Shown: positions 1 to 8,959 of the stretch, piece by piece
How the letters are laid out: each line of letters starts with the position of its first letter
How positions within the stretch are numbered: the stretch's first letter is position 1
NCBI GenBank assembly: GCA_022822375.1
Contig: JAJEBU010000005.1
Location: 1 to 61,916 of the forward strand
DNA length: 61,916 nucleotides
DNA from: Dehalococcoidia bacterium
GTDB taxonomy: Bacteria; Chloroflexota; Dehalococcoidia; Bin125
Reading direction: 5' to 3'
Made by a program: the position numbers and the translations under genes
The notes under the pieces: model-generated
What the model was told of the DNA's origin: nothing
Databases searched by the model: none
What the model saw: the letters and a program-made list of their open reading frames with translations, nothing else

Positions 1-486
1 GATGCGCACGGTGAACGCGGTCCGGTCCAGCGTCGGGCCCCAGCGCACCACGGCCAGGCTGCGCCCGTCGGGTAGGGCGACCGCCGCATCGGCGGGCTGC
101 GAGCGGTACCAGCGCAGCCGCGGCGGGCCCTCGACCTCGGCCAGGGCCGAGGCGAGACGGTAGATCACGGCGACGGCGTCGATCCGCCGGATGAGCGTCC
201 GCCGCCACTGCTCGGAGATCGGATACTCCCGCAGGATCATGTCGCGGCTCCGCCCCTGCTCGGCGGCCAGCCGCGCGATTGCGTCCGCCGTGAGCAGGAA
301 CCGCCGGGTCGGGCGGATCAGCTCGGAAGCGTGAGCCAGGTCCTCGACCAGGCCCGCGCGCTTGAGATCACCGAGGCGCTGATAGACGGCGCGCTCGGAC
401 CAATGCGAGAGGCGGGCCAGCTCGATCCGGTCGGCCAGCGGCAGCTCGGCCACGAGGCGCAGCAGGTCGCGCTCGATCTCCCTCAT
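1..486 (-). CDS. Replication-relaxation-like winged-helix protein, C-terminus off the left edge
   Basis: The frame is open from an ATG at 486 to the window edge (162 codons, no stop). A GGGAGG ribosome site lies about 8 bases upstream of the ATG. The first ~80 residues look like a winged-helix domain (LLRLVAELPLADRIELARL, then LSHWSERAVYQRLGDLKRAG), followed by an RPTRRFLLT segment. Further on, WYRSQPADAAVALPDG and LAVVRWGPTLDRTAF resemble the replication-relaxation family, which is carried on plasmids and integrative elements of Actinobacteria and Chloroflexota. Family assignment is from pattern recognition only. The gene is divergent from the helix-turn-helix gene at 817. Confidence 0.6.
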   Translation of the reverse strand, partial: MREIERDLLRLVAELPLADRIELARLSHWSERAVYQRLGDLKRAGLVEDLAHASELIRPTRRFLLTADAIARLAAEQGRSRDMILREYPISEQWRRTLIRRIDAVAVIYRLASALAEVEGPPRLRWYRSQPADAAVALPDGRSLAVVRWGPTLDRTAFTVRI

Positions 487-595
487 CTACCGGCCTCCCA
501 TCGGGCTGCAATCGACCCCTCTACAGCGGCGGGAAGTGTGTCTCAGGATGCCTCGCAGCCTATCCGAACGGATATGCTTCATAGATAACATTGGC

Positions 596-801
596 CACTG
601 CCGGACACGAGTTGACCGGGCTTCGAGAACGGAGTCTTGTACAGGGAAAGGGAACAGTTGGACAGTGTCCGGCAGTTGGCGGCGCCCAGTGTTTTACCGG
701 GCGGACGCGCTTCCTGGCCAGCAATCGGCCAAGAAGTTTCTGCGCGGGCCGGCTGCACGGGGTTTGGACAGCGGCAGGACAACGGCGGTGACTGCCGGAC
801 A
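596..801. promoter_or_regulatory. Repeated ACTGCCGGACA boxes in front of the 817 gene
   Basis: The 330-base gap between the divergent genes at 486 and 817 holds no convincing gene. It contains three copies of ACTGCCGGACA: plus strand near 598-608, minus strand near 667-677, and plus strand at 791-801. The middle copy overlaps a short palindrome, GGACA-G-TGTCC, at 660-670. The boxes could be operators for the helix-turn-helix protein encoded just downstream or iterons for the replication-type gene. This is inference from repetition and position. Confidence 0.35.
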
Positions 802-816
802 GGATTGGAGGCTTGG

Positions 817-2040
817 ATGAACGGCGATGCATCGACTGAGCGGGGGGCGGGGACGGGCCCGGTGAGTGGTCCGGCGACAGTCCCTGCGGTGACGGGGGAA
901 GGGCAGCTCTGGGCCCTCCTACAGGACCTGGTGGAGCGGGAGGGCCGGGACGCGGCGGCTGAGCGGCTGGGCCTGAGCGAGCGGACCATCCGCCGCACCC
1001 TGACGGACCGGCACCTGAGCCGGCGGATGACCGAGGCGCTGCTGCGCGAACGCGACCGGCGGCATCGTGAGCAACCGGCGGGGGTGGACGAAGAAGAGCA
1101 CGGGGAGCGGGAGGAACAGCAGCAACAGGAGAAGCAGGTGCACGCGGGAACCGGGTCTGTGGAACAACTGGCTGCCCGCGTCGCCACGCTGGAGACGGAG
1201 TTCAATGACTGGGTCGATGTGCTCTGCTCCGACCTGGTCACGCAGGGGATGGAGCTGAGGTCGGTGCAGCAGCGGCTGGGGCTCAGCTGGGGCTTGACCC
1301 GCGACCTGACACTCGACCGCCGCCTCCCCCCGAGGATCCACCCGCAGCTGGTCACGGTCGCACCTGCGCCCGACGACGCGGCGAACTACCGCGAGGCCCT
1401 GCCCCTGGTCGCCGAGTGGCGGCGCACGCTGCGCGACCTGGACGAGGTTCCGCACACCTTGGCCTGGCTCAGACTGCAGGAGCGGCTGCTGGTCGTGGAG
1501 ATCGAACTGCTCGACGACCACCGTCTGACCCTGCCCCCGGCGGAGCTCCCCTGGGACGGGGTGCGGCGGCATGACGAGCTGCGTCTGCGGAGGCGCGAGT
1601 TGGCGGACGTGCGCCGGCAGCTCGCCTGGACCCAGGTCCTGCACATGCTGGCGCGGCTCGCGACGCTGGGGATGTGGGGCCGGCCGCCGAGCCTGGAACG
1701 GCAGTTGCGGCGCGAGCTGCGGTTGCGGCAGGCCGCCCTATTGCCGACTGCGCAAGCCAGCCGAATCGACGGCGAGACCGCACCCGCGTCGCTCGAGTCG
1801 GACGCTGAACAGGAGTCCCATGGACAAGATCCCGAGCAAGACCCGTACCTGCGTCGTGAGATCGAGCGGCTGCGGGCGAAGATCGCGGAGTTACGCGAAC
1901 GGGTGCAGGCGGCCGAGGACCAAGCCGCACGAGGGCTGAGAAGCGGCGACGAAGGTGTCGGCGCGAAGGGTGTGGATGCTTCCGACGAGGGCACGCGACA
2001 GTGGACTGCGCCGCCGCCCTCCGAATCTTCCCCGAGCTGA
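817..2040 (+). CDS. Helix-turn-helix / coiled-coil protein, intact member of a locally repeated family
   Basis: Encodes 407 residues from the ATG at 817, chosen because GGAGG sits 6-10 bases upstream. The open frame runs further 5' but that part is not protein-like. Residues ~30-70 form a helix-turn-helix (DAAAERLGLSERTIRRTL, then RHLSRRMTEALLRER). A Gln/Glu-rich linker and coiled coil follow (~85-120). A charged C-terminal half contains the family signature HTLAWLRLQERLLVVEIELL, then LTLPPAE, and a hydrophobic stretch VLHMLARLATLGMWGR. The end is another Arg/Glu-rich coiled coil. I do not recognise the family. Broken copies of the same C-terminal block occur at 3.6, 7.7, 12.7 and 14.1 kb and an N-terminal block at 4.1 kb, so it is prone to duplication or belongs to an old mobile element. 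A DNA-binding role is inferred from the N-terminus only. Confidence 0.65.
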   Translation: MNGDASTERGAGTGPVSGPATVPAVTGEGQLWALLQDLVEREGRDAAAERLGLSERTIRRTLTDRHLSRRMTEALLRERDRRHREQPAGVDEEEHGEREEQQQQEKQVHAGTGSVEQLAARVATLETEFNDWVDVLCSDLVTQGMELRSVQQRLGLSWGLTRDLTLDRRLPPRIHPQLVTVAPAPDDAANYREALPLVAEWRRTLRDLDEVPHTLAWLRLQERLLVVEIELLDDHRLTLPPAELPWDGVRRHDELRLRRRELADVRRQLAWTQVLHMLARLATLGMWGRPPSLERQLRRELRLRQAALLPTAQASRIDGETAPASLESDAEQESHGQDPEQDPYLRREIERLRAKIAELRERVQAAEDQAARGLRSGDEGVGAKGVDASDEGTRQWTAPPPSESSPS

Positions 2041-2232
2041 TCGACGAGGAGGCGGAGCCGAGCGAGGAGCAGGTCTATGGCGCGGCAGGTGAACTGCTAG
2101 TCCCTGTCAGAATCGCTGAACATCGACAATGCGTTGGATCACGTTCCGAGCGATGTTGATGTCGACACTTGGCCGCGATCTAGACACGGTTGGCTCCTGG
2201 CACCTGTTGGCTCAAAGGCGCTCGCCGATCCT

Positions 2233-3498
2233 TTAGGTCCCTTTGACCTGGGATTCGAGGTACCGGTCTAGGTCTGCCAGTGTCTCAATGCTCTTCACAG
2301 CGGCATTGACCAACAGCCGGACGAGGAGGTTGAGGGCGACGGTCTGCAGCATGCGTTTGTCAAACTCCGGAATCTCAAGGCGGCCATCGTGGACGAGCGC
2401 GTTTCGGAGGCGCCAAAGACTACCAACCTCTCCGACATCTGAGAAGTCCGACAACATCCACTTGATGCGCCCGAGCAGCGTCTTGTCCTTTCTCGAAACC
2501 GGCTTCATCATGCAGTCGATTCCGATCCATGAATAGAGGAAGCAGTCCTCGGCGGTGTCCGCGGCTGAGGCCCGACCAACCCAACGCGCCGCGCGGACCA
2601 GCAACTCTTCGACTTCTGTACGGCGATCATGTCTCAGCAACTCGTCCAGCTGTCTCATCGCGTGGCCTGCTGTGCCGTCGAGTTCCCAGAGATGCTTCAT
2701 TGAGTACTCCCATGGAATGTCGCCTTTCGGACTATTGCGAAAGCTGCCGGCCTCGCTGTATGCGAAGCGGATGGCAGCACCAGCCGTGCGTTGACCGTTC
2801 GCTACACGGAGAACGGCACGGTTGTACGAGATGTCTTCGACAAAGCAGTTGAGGCAGTCAAGCGTTGCGGCAACCTCCCGTGCCGCCAACGCAATGGCTG
2901 CCTTCGAGTCGCGAGCGTACACCTGCTGGACCGCAATGACGCGACCCTCGAACGAGAGCTCCGGGCCGAGCATGTGTCGGGCGCTCGCTTGGGGAATCGG
3001 TGCATTGGTCGCCTGATCAATCGCCTCCAACCGATCCAGGTGCGATTGTCCGAATGGTTCGAATGCCGTGCCGCCGTAGTGGCTCGGCAAGGCGGACGCG
3101 TCGAAACCGTGTACTTCGATCCAGCAGACAAACTCTTTCGGCCTGCCCTCCAGGATTTCCTTGGTGAATCTAAGCGCGGGCTCAATCAGTTCGGCCGCGT
3201 CGCCTGCGGCTTGTCGCCGAGCTACAGCGACGGAGAACATGGCGTCCTGCAACGCCCTGTCAATGGTCGCCCTCGATAGATCGTCCTGCGGGGCCACCGC
3301 TCGTTGCGCGTTCCGCAAGAGCGCTCGATATCTTCTGGATTCCTCTTGGTCAAACGAGAGAGAGCCCGTACCCTCGCGCCACCAGAACATCGCCGCGCGT
3401 TCGTCGCTCAACCCTTCTACAGGCGACAGGCTCTCAAGGAACTCCCCCAGAAACTGACGGAACTCAGCCCAAAACGGATTCTCTGTGGAGGTTGACAC
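2233..3498 (-). CDS. HEPN-domain protein (ApeA-like C-terminus)
   Basis: 421 residues from a GTG at 3498; AAGGAG lies 5 bases upstream, which decides the start over the longer frame to 3651. The C-terminal third is helical and carries the RX4H motif of HEPN ribonucleases (RNALVH, R365 and H370), preceded by LYSWIGIDCMMKP and LLGRIKWML as in the ApeA-like HEPN group. The N-terminal ~250 residues are not recognised. HEPN proteins of this type act as RNases in abortive infection or toxin systems; here that role is inferred from the motif and the neighbouring restriction-modification genes. No partner gene is adjacent. The 5' leader (3500-3625) is repeated at 20935-21055 without the gene. Confidence 0.65.
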   Translation of the reverse strand: MSTSTENPFWAEFRQFLGEFLESLSPVEGLSDERAAMFWWREGTGSLSFDQEESRRYRALLRNAQRAVAPQDDLSRATIDRALQDAMFSVAVARRQAAGDAAELIEPALRFTKEILEGRPKEFVCWIEVHGFDASALPSHYGGTAFEPFGQSHLDRLEAIDQATNAPIPQASARHMLGPELSFEGRVIAVQQVYARDSKAAIALAAREVAATLDCLNCFVEDISYNRAVLRVANGQRTAGAAIRFAYSEAGSFRNSPKGDIPWEYSMKHLWELDGTAGHAMRQLDELLRHDRRTEVEELLVRAARWVGRASAADTAEDCFLYSWIGIDCMMKPVSRKDKTLLGRIKWMLSDFSDVGEVGSLWRLRNALVHDGRLEIPEFDKRMLQTVALNLLVRLLVNAAVKSIETLADLDRYLESQVKGT

Positions 3499-3499
3499 G

Positions 3500-3625
3500 T
3501 TGCGCTCCTTAGCCGGTGTCGGGCGCCTACAAAGGTGGAACAACGTCTGCGGCTCGCTCCTGATTGGGCCAATCCTACTTCGGTCCAGTCCGGTGCTCTC
3601 CTTGGCTGGTTCCTGGCGCAGGTTT
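3500..3625. repeat. Leader repeat, copy 1 (with 20935-21055)
   Basis: This stretch, containing the ribosome site and upstream region of the HEPN gene, matches 20935-21055 in the same orientation. The best-kept blocks are TTGCGCTCCTT, a CTACTTCGGTCCAGTCCGGT core and GGTTCCTGGC. Similarity is patchy between blocks. It looks like a duplicated promoter/leader of a HEPN gene whose second copy has been lost. Confidence 0.5.
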
Positions 3626-3637
3626 GCCGACCTGGAC

Positions 3638-3990
3638 GAAGCGCTGCACATCCTGGCCTAGCTCAAGCTACGGGAGCGCCTGTTGGTCGTGGAGGTCGAG
3701 CTGATCGACGACCACCGGCTGACCCTGCCGCCGGCGAAGGCTGCCTGGAACCAGGAGCGTGGGGCGACCGAGGTGCGCTTGCGCTTGAGCCGCCTCGACC
3801 GTCTGCGCCGCCAGCGTCTGTGGACGTTTCCGCTGCACTACGCCGGGCGCATTTCGAGCCAAGGGATCTGGGCCTGCGGGCCGACGCTGGAGCAACAGTT
3901 GCAGCACAAACCCGAGGTGCGTCAGGCCGAACTGCTTCGGCGATCAAGCGAGCCTCGAGTCAGCCGGAGCGAGGAAGGCGGCGCAGCGAA
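3638..3990 (+). pseudogene. Relic of the helix-turn-helix family, C-terminal block
   Basis: Translation in one frame gives LKLRERLLVVEVELIDDHRL, then TLPPAKAAW and a degraded copy of the hydrophobic block. This aligns closely with residues ~220-330 of the 817-2040 protein. The Trp codon of the LAWLRL motif is a TAG stop here, and the N-terminal half is missing. A non-functional duplicate. Confidence 0.65.
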
Positions 3991-4084
3991 TGCAGACTGA
4001 GCCGCTGCATAAGGAGGCCTGGTCAGGCGGGTGGGACTCAGGCTGATGTCGTGCTGGCCGGAGTTCGGCCCGATGAGGCGAGGT

Positions 4085-4268
4085 GGACGCGGGTGATCTT
4101 TGGTCCAAGTGGCGACCAGTTGCCGGCGCACTGGACCGGTTGCTCGAAGAGGATGGCATCGTCCAGGCGGGCGTCTGGCGGAGCGTCAACTGCCGTACCG
4201 CCGCCAAGCGCCTCGAGCTCCGCCACCTCAGCAGGCGGATGCGCGAGGCGCCCACTACACCACACCAC
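4085..4268 (+). pseudogene. Relic of the helix-turn-helix family, N-terminal block
   Basis: Encodes a helix-turn-helix-like stretch ending LRHLSRRMREA, close to DRHLSRRMTEA of the intact 817-2040 gene. It stops a few bases before the end of the restriction endonuclease gene (4273). The missing C-terminal half may be the fragment at 7700-8085 on the far side of the restriction-modification cassette, suggesting that the cassette landed inside this copy. Confidence 0.5.
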
Positions 4269-4272
4269 TTCC

Positions 4273-5232
4273 TCAATCTTGGGAGGGGTACGGCCCGAGA
4301 AACTGCTCACCGTCAAAGTGGATAAGGTGCGTCGGACTGTCGGCGCACCACACGTCCGTCTCCCAGGCGATGTGCGTGAGGTACCTCCGCATCTCCGATC
4401 GGGAAGGGAAGCAAGAAACGAACACGAGCTGGGCGGTCGAGTTCGCAAAGCTCCGGCCAAGTTCGCCGTGGCGCTGCGCGTCGACCGGCCCGTGCGAGGT
4501 TGCCGCCTCCAGCAGGACGAGCCAGTTCCTGTCAGGGAGATGAACGACAAGATCGGGCATCATGCCGTGCTCGTCTACCGAGACACCAAGCTGAGCGAGA
4601 CCCGGCTCGTCGAACTGCGCCCACTTCGAGTCAGCGTCACCGACATACAGCACAACCCCGCCCGGGGTGAAGTGCGGGCAAAAGCCCTCAACGATCTGTT
4701 TGAGTAGCACGTTCTGGCCGCCGGGGCTGAGCGTCAGCTCCTCGCCACTCGGGAGCGTCACGGGGATGCGCTCCATCGCGCGAGCCGCGTCGTAGCGGGC
4801 CTTCAGGCCAGGTACCTCTGCGAGGTACGCGGTCAGGGCTTCCTGAAACCGACTGGAGCCCGCTTGGCGGATCACGTCGCGCGCCCGAGGATGGATCTGG
4901 TAGCACCACCTGGGTGAGTTCACCGGGCGGTCGGGCCGATCGGGGTTCTCGGCGATAAGTAGAGCGTCTTTGAACTGATGCAGCGTGCGACGACGAATGG
5001 TCTCGCGGGTGTTCGGCTTGTACGGAGTCGCGTACTCATCGGCGATCCAGTCCATGATCGCTCGCGTACCAAGCATAGGGTTGGCCGCTTCGGACCAACT
5101 GTCCCCAGGCCGAAGGTGCAACAGGGCGAGGAACACGAGGGCAGAGCGCTGATTGCAGCGCTCTGCATCGAACCCGAGGTCGCGCAAGAGCTGTTGCGCC
5201 TCCTCGACCATGGTCTCGATCGAGTCAGTCAT
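4273..5232 (-). CDS. BsuBI/PstI-type type II restriction endonuclease
   Basis: 319 residues, the usual size for the BsuBI/PstI family, which cuts unmethylated DNA (family prototypes recognise CTGCAG). The N-terminal half is a helical DNA-binding region. The C-terminal catalytic part shows VVLYVGDADSKWAQFDE, then PD at 226-227 and E242 in WLVLLEA, followed by TSHGPVDAQRHGEL, all characteristic of the family. The ATG at 5232 overlaps the methyltransferase stop by ATGA, so the nuclease is translationally coupled behind its protective methylase. The specificity of this enzyme is inferred, not read from sequence. Confidence 0.88.
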   Translation of the reverse strand: MTDSIETMVEEAQQLLRDLGFDAERCNQRSALVFLALLHLRPGDSWSEAANPMLGTRAIMDWIADEYATPYKPNTRETIRRRTLHQFKDALLIAENPDRPDRPVNSPRWCYQIHPRARDVIRQAGSSRFQEALTAYLAEVPGLKARYDAARAMERIPVTLPSGEELTLSPGGQNVLLKQIVEGFCPHFTPGGVVLYVGDADSKWAQFDEPGLAQLGVSVDEHGMMPDLVVHLPDRNWLVLLEAATSHGPVDAQRHGELGRSFANSTAQLVFVSCFPSRSEMRRYLTHIAWETDVWCADSPTHLIHFDGEQFLGPYPSQD

Positions 5233-6743
5233 GCGATCTCGGACCTGCGTTTCGCGAGTCCGGCGACCAATTCGTCGATCTCGGACTGCCCTGGCAACTC
5301 GGGCGTGCGCCCTTCGCCGAGACGCACCAACTCATCATGTGTCGGGAAGCGGAGCGATCTCAGGTCCGTGGCGTTGACCTGCGTGTGTCCCGAGAAGGTT
5401 CGGAAGAACTGGTCCACGAGGCTGCTGTTCAGCCACAGGCTGAGACCCAGGGCGAGTGCGCGATCAACGCCCTCTCCAGCCCGGTGGAACACATTGAGGT
5501 GGTTCTCGAAGGCGACCGAAACTTGGCCCATCGTGCGGGGATCCCAGACGGCCGCCACGATCCTGCGGCGCTCCTCCTTGGCGGAGAACCTCTTCACGAG
5601 CACATAGCAGCCCGGAGGCATCAGCGATTTTCGCTGAGTCTCGCTGGCAACAGCGAAGCCCTGCGCCTTGTGAATCTCCTTGGGCCAAACGACCATCCCG
5701 TCCTTCAGGTTGCCGGGGTAGATGAGTGGGGCACACCCCTGCACCGGGGCATCGCGAAGGCTCTCCCGTACCCGGAAGTCGACAACACGACCCGTCGAGA
5801 CGCCCAGGCCGAGGTCTTCAAGCGTGGCCGGCATCTGGGCCATCACCTCAGAGACCCGTCCATGGGTCTCGTCGGCGACGACCCGTAGAAACCGGTGTGG
5901 GTCGTCGGGAAGAACGATTGCCTCGTAGGGAACGACGCTCTCACGGGCATCGTCCGTGTGACCGACTGATCTAGACAAGACGACGCGGCCTTGCTTCCCC
6001 TTCCGAGTACCGGCCAGGACGATGCTCTCTTGCAGCACTCCCGCATCCGAGAAGACCGCCGATCGTGACTCGAATGTGTGGATCCGATCGATGGTGATGC
6101 TGCTAAGGAGGTGCTTTCGGAAGCGCTCGAAGTAAGGCCCGTTCGCAAAAGACCGAGGGGTAATCGCGACAAGTTGACCGCCGGCAGTGAGCGCGCCGGT
6201 ACCGAGCGTCATGAACGCGGCATAGAGGTTTGGACAATCCACCCCGTAGGCAGCCAAGGCATGGCGGTGCGGCGAGCCGGCGCCGAGCTTCGCATAAGGA
6301 GGATTCATGAGGACGATGTCGAACGGTCCCCGGAGGACTTGCTTGGCCAGCAAGCCGACGCTCGATTCGATGAAGTCGCCGACGATGACCTTGGTTGAGA
6401 CCCGCCGATGTACCCGTGTGGCGGTGGTTTCGCAGTCGGCCATCGTTGCCCGGAGCTGAGGGACAACCCGGGGATCGACTTCAACGACTGTGACCTCAAC
6501 CGTGATGTTCGGAGCGTGCGCCAGCACGCGCTCAACCAGGGCCGCAGAGAGCGACCCGACACCGGCCCCGGGGTCGAGCACGCGCAGGACTCCAGACTCC
6601 GGCAGGGCGGGCATGCTGGCTATGAGTCGGGCAGCGCGCTCGGGGGTGAAGAACTGCCCGAGCCGGACCTGCGTACCGGCGTCGAGTTCAGCAAGCGTCG
6701 CAACCCGGCGCGCCTCGGTCCGCGATAGGAGGTTGTCGCCCAT
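5229..6743 (-). CDS. N6-adenine DNA methyltransferase, partner of the BsuBI-type nuclease
   Basis: 504 residues. The S-adenosylmethionine pocket is VLDPGAGVGSLS (~55-66), preceded by the GQFFTP motif (29-34); the catalytic NPPY motif is at 147-150. This order is that of gamma-class N6-adenine methylases of the Eco57I/BsuBI group. It would methylate the adenine of the recognition site and protect the host. It is transcribed first, with the nuclease start inside its stop codon, the usual safe order. No clear ribosome site precedes the ATG at 6743. Confidence 0.88.
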   Translation of the reverse strand: MGDNLLSRTEARRVATLAELDAGTQVRLGQFFTPERAARLIASMPALPESGVLRVLDPGAGVGSLSAALVERVLAHAPNITVEVTVVEVDPRVVPQLRATMADCETTATRVHRRVSTKVIVGDFIESSVGLLAKQVLRGPFDIVLMNPPYAKLGAGSPHRHALAAYGVDCPNLYAAFMTLGTGALTAGGQLVAITPRSFANGPYFERFRKHLLSSITIDRIHTFESRSAVFSDAGVLQESIVLAGTRKGKQGRVVLSRSVGHTDDARESVVPYEAIVLPDDPHRFLRVVADETHGRVSEVMAQMPATLEDLGLGVSTGRVVDFRVRESLRDAPVQGCAPLIYPGNLKDGMVVWPKEIHKAQGFAVASETQRKSLMPPGCYVLVKRFSAKEERRRIVAAVWDPRTMGQVSVAFENHLNVFHRAGEGVDRALALGLSLWLNSSLVDQFFRTFSGHTQVNATDLRSLRFPTHDELVRLGEGRTPELPGQSEIDELVAGLAKRRSEIA

Positions 6744-6849
6744 AGCGGCAGTGTACTGAGCGCTGCGGCGATCACCATCTGGACTCGTCGGATCCGTGTC
6801 TTCCCTACCGGCATCGGCTCCGGCCGATCGCAGGTTGGGCTCTGGCCGC

Positions 6850-7057
6850 CAAGTGGCCTGGCTTTAGAGCGATCACCCTGTCGAAGAGCGGCGATTTTGT
6901 CACTCCGACTAAGCAGCGATTCCGTCAGTGTCGATTTGTTCCGGTCAGGATGCCGCAGGTCTGAGTCGTCCAGAGGCTTGATCAGGTGCATCGGGTAGTC
7001 CTTGGGCACGAAGCCGTCCGGTATCAGCGTCGCCCGTCTCTCTGCCTCGCCGCGCAT
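6850..7057 (-). pseudogene. IS5-like transposase N-terminal relic
   Basis: From an ATG at 7057 the frame reads MRGEAERRATLIPDGFVPKD, then YPMHLIKPL, the start of an IS5-family (multi-exon DDE) transposase. After ~30 residues the match ends abruptly and a repeat shared with 23512-23565 begins. Only the 5' end of the transposase gene survives. Confidence 0.55.
6904..6955 (-). repeat. 50-bp inverted repeat, copy 1 (with 23512-23565)
   Basis: The minus strand reads ATCCTGACCGGAACAAATCG then ACACTGACGGAATCGCTGCT. The plus strand at 23512-23565 is the same with about three differences. A shorter block, TTTAGAGCGATCA, lies near both copies (6862 and 23583) but in changed relative orientation. Probably pieces of the same insertion-sequence end. 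Confidence 0.55.
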
Positions 7058-7273
7058 ACCGGCCTCCTTCGCCTAAGCGGTTCAACACTTCCTCGATGAT
7101 CCCATACACAAGCGGCCTACTAGTAGCCCGACTCTGGCTATTTGGCGCAACCACGCGCTCGAGAGCGGAGCCGCGAGCAGTCACATCCACGCTGTCCGCG
7201 ATCCGCGTTTGCTCGGGTGTTGATGCCGACCTAGCGTTGCCGATGAGGGCGTTTGGGAGAGGACGGTTGAGCG

Positions 7274-7609
7274 ATGGGCTTGACAAGCGATTTCTGGGTG
7301 GCAGTTCCTCCGCTGGACGCTCACGAGTACGTGGACAACGTTGAGGCAGATGATCCGGTCGGCGAGAGCCCCGAGTCGCGGGATGCAGAGGCGGAGATCT
7401 GCACGAAGATCATCAGCATCGGTGTCGGCATGTATCCCGCTCCGAGCAGGGGGGTTGAGGTTCGGAGGAATCTGCTCGGCCAATGGTCAGACGACAACAC
7501 CACTTCATTCTCCACCGACGAGGTGTTGAAACTCCGGCAGACGGCGCTGTCCTTGATCAACGACGATGACGACACCAAGGATCAACTGAAGCGCATCTTC
7601 AACCTGTAG
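7274..7609 (+). CDS. Hypothetical acidic protein, 111 residues
   Basis: Starts at an ATG preceded by GAGAGGA at about -13. The product is soluble and acidic (DDDDTKDQLKRIFNL at the C-terminus), with no signal peptide or membrane segment. A central MYPAPSRGVEVRRNLLGQW segment gives no recognisable domain. It lies just past the restriction-modification cassette in otherwise relic-rich sequence. It could be cargo of that cassette or a surviving orphan; no function can be assigned. Confidence 0.5.
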   Translation: MGLTSDFWVAVPPLDAHEYVDNVEADDPVGESPESRDAEAEICTKIISIGVGMYPAPSRGVEVRRNLLGQWSDDNTTSFSTDEVLKLRQTALSLINDDDDTKDQLKRIFNL

Positions 7610-7699
7610 CGACGCTGGGTGGTGCTGCTAGCGAAAGGGGAGAACTATGTGGCCATTCGCACGCAGCATTGACACTAGATCGTCATACGGCTGACCCCT

Positions 7700-8085
7700 G
7701 TTCACGCTCGAGGCCGGGATGCGGTGAATCGGTACAACAGCCGCGCGGCCGCCAAGTTGATCGTCGAGTGGCGCGAGGCATGGACTGCACGCAAACCGGC
7801 GTGGCACACCTTCGCCTGATTGCGGGCCGAGCGCAAGCGGCTGAAGTCGGAGCTTCACTGGATCGGGGTGTTCGGGCTGACCCCACTGCCGGCCGACGCG
7901 CACAGGCGCGAACGGCGGCGCGAGCAGGAACTGGACTGGCGTCGACGGGTGTTGCGTCGGTTGCGCTGGCAGCTGCCTCTGAGCTGGTACCTGCACTGGT
8001 TGCTTCACGCGTTGACGCTGGGGCTGTGGGGACGGGCGGGGCTGGTGCTCCAGCCCGACAGCCCGACGGAGCAGTGGGGCTCAGC
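7700..8085 (+). pseudogene. Relic of the helix-turn-helix family, C-terminal block
   Basis: Frames here encode AAAKLIVEWREAW, then a stop, then LRAERKRLKSELHWIGVFGL, TPLPADAHRRERRREQ and a WYLHWLLHALTLGLWGRAG hydrophobic block. These align with the second half of the 817-2040 protein and even better with the relic at 12705-13023, so two subfamilies exist. An in-frame stop and the missing N-terminus mark it as dead. Confidence 0.6.
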
Positions 8086-8507
8086 ATTCACGGTTCTGGA
8101 GCGGTCGCAACGAAGTCGAGCGTTTCTTCCGCCGGCTCGTGCTCGCGACCGGAACAGGCGGCCGGTGGCGGGCCGCGCCGAGGCAATAGCCCCGGTGGAC
8201 CGGCGCATGGCGTTATGGACTTCGCCGACCTGTCCGCCCCCTGCTCCATGGACGGCCCCGCCCTGGAACCCGCCGAGCGGTCGCCCGACGAGGAACCAAG
8301 GAGCCGCATGCGGGATGCGGACTTCATCGAGTAGCGGCTCGGCAGACTGATGCAGTGAGGCCGTGCCCGTTGTCCGGAGGAGCCAGGTATCGGTCCTGCC
8401 CAACCTCTGCGCGAACCACGCCCGGCCCTCTCACCATCCGCCTCGCGGCCGACCGGCCGGACGTGCACGTGCGCGTGACGGTCGTTGACGGTGACGCGGA
8501 CATGGAC
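8086..8507. other. Non-coding stretch
   Basis: About 420 bases between a family relic and the MITE. Several short overlapping frames exist on both strands but none has a ribosome site or a recognisable product. Nothing else seen. Confidence 0.4.
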
Positions 8508-8679
8508 CTAGCAGGCTGCTGAAAAACTCCCGGATGCAGGATCTCGTCATTCCAGGCTTTGCCTGGAATCTCGTTCCGCTCCGCTGGTGTATCTGGTCGG
8601 GCGAGATTCCCGGCTAGGGCCGGGAATGACGAGATCGGACAAGGCCGTGGTAAGCAGTCGTTCTTCAGCGCCCTGCTAG
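8508..8679. mobile_element. MITE-like element with terminal and internal inverted repeats
   Basis: A 172-base segment begins CTAGCAGGCTGCTGAAAAA and ends with the near-complement TTCTTCAGCGCCCTGCTAG (terminal inverted repeats of ~19 bases with a few mismatches). Inside, CGTCATTCCAGGC...GGAATCTCG and CGAGATTCCCGGC...GGGAATGACGAGAT form a nested palindrome, so transcripts would fold into a long hairpin. It has no coding capacity. The CTAG ends resemble IS5-type target/end sequences, suggesting mobilisation by an IS5-like transposase. Confidence 0.65.
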
Positions 8680-8959
8680 AGCGCAAGCCGGAACTCTTGC
8701 ATCCCGCATCTTAGGCCGTTGCTCGCCCTGCGGGATGAAGTGCGCTCCCTCCGTGGAACAGCCTGACGTTTACGGGCTGTGGCACATGGAGCATCGGCCT
8801 GAGCAAGGAAGCGGAGAGCTAGGAGCCGCATGACAGCAGGCGTGGAGCTTGCCGAATGTTCTGGCCCCATCGGGCTGCGTCGGTCCTCATCGCGGCTACG
8901 CTCGGCGCTAGCGTGCGGTAAGCTGCTCAAAAGTTTCCTTCGCTGAATGCAGAGCCTTT

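Noticed and set aside
579-1355. 258-codon minus-strand frame
   Set aside because: Antisense to the helix-turn-helix gene, Ser/Arg-rich shadow composition.
3535-4707. 390-codon open plus-strand frame
   Set aside because: It runs through two family relics in other frames and antisense to the restriction endonuclease; no coherent protein.
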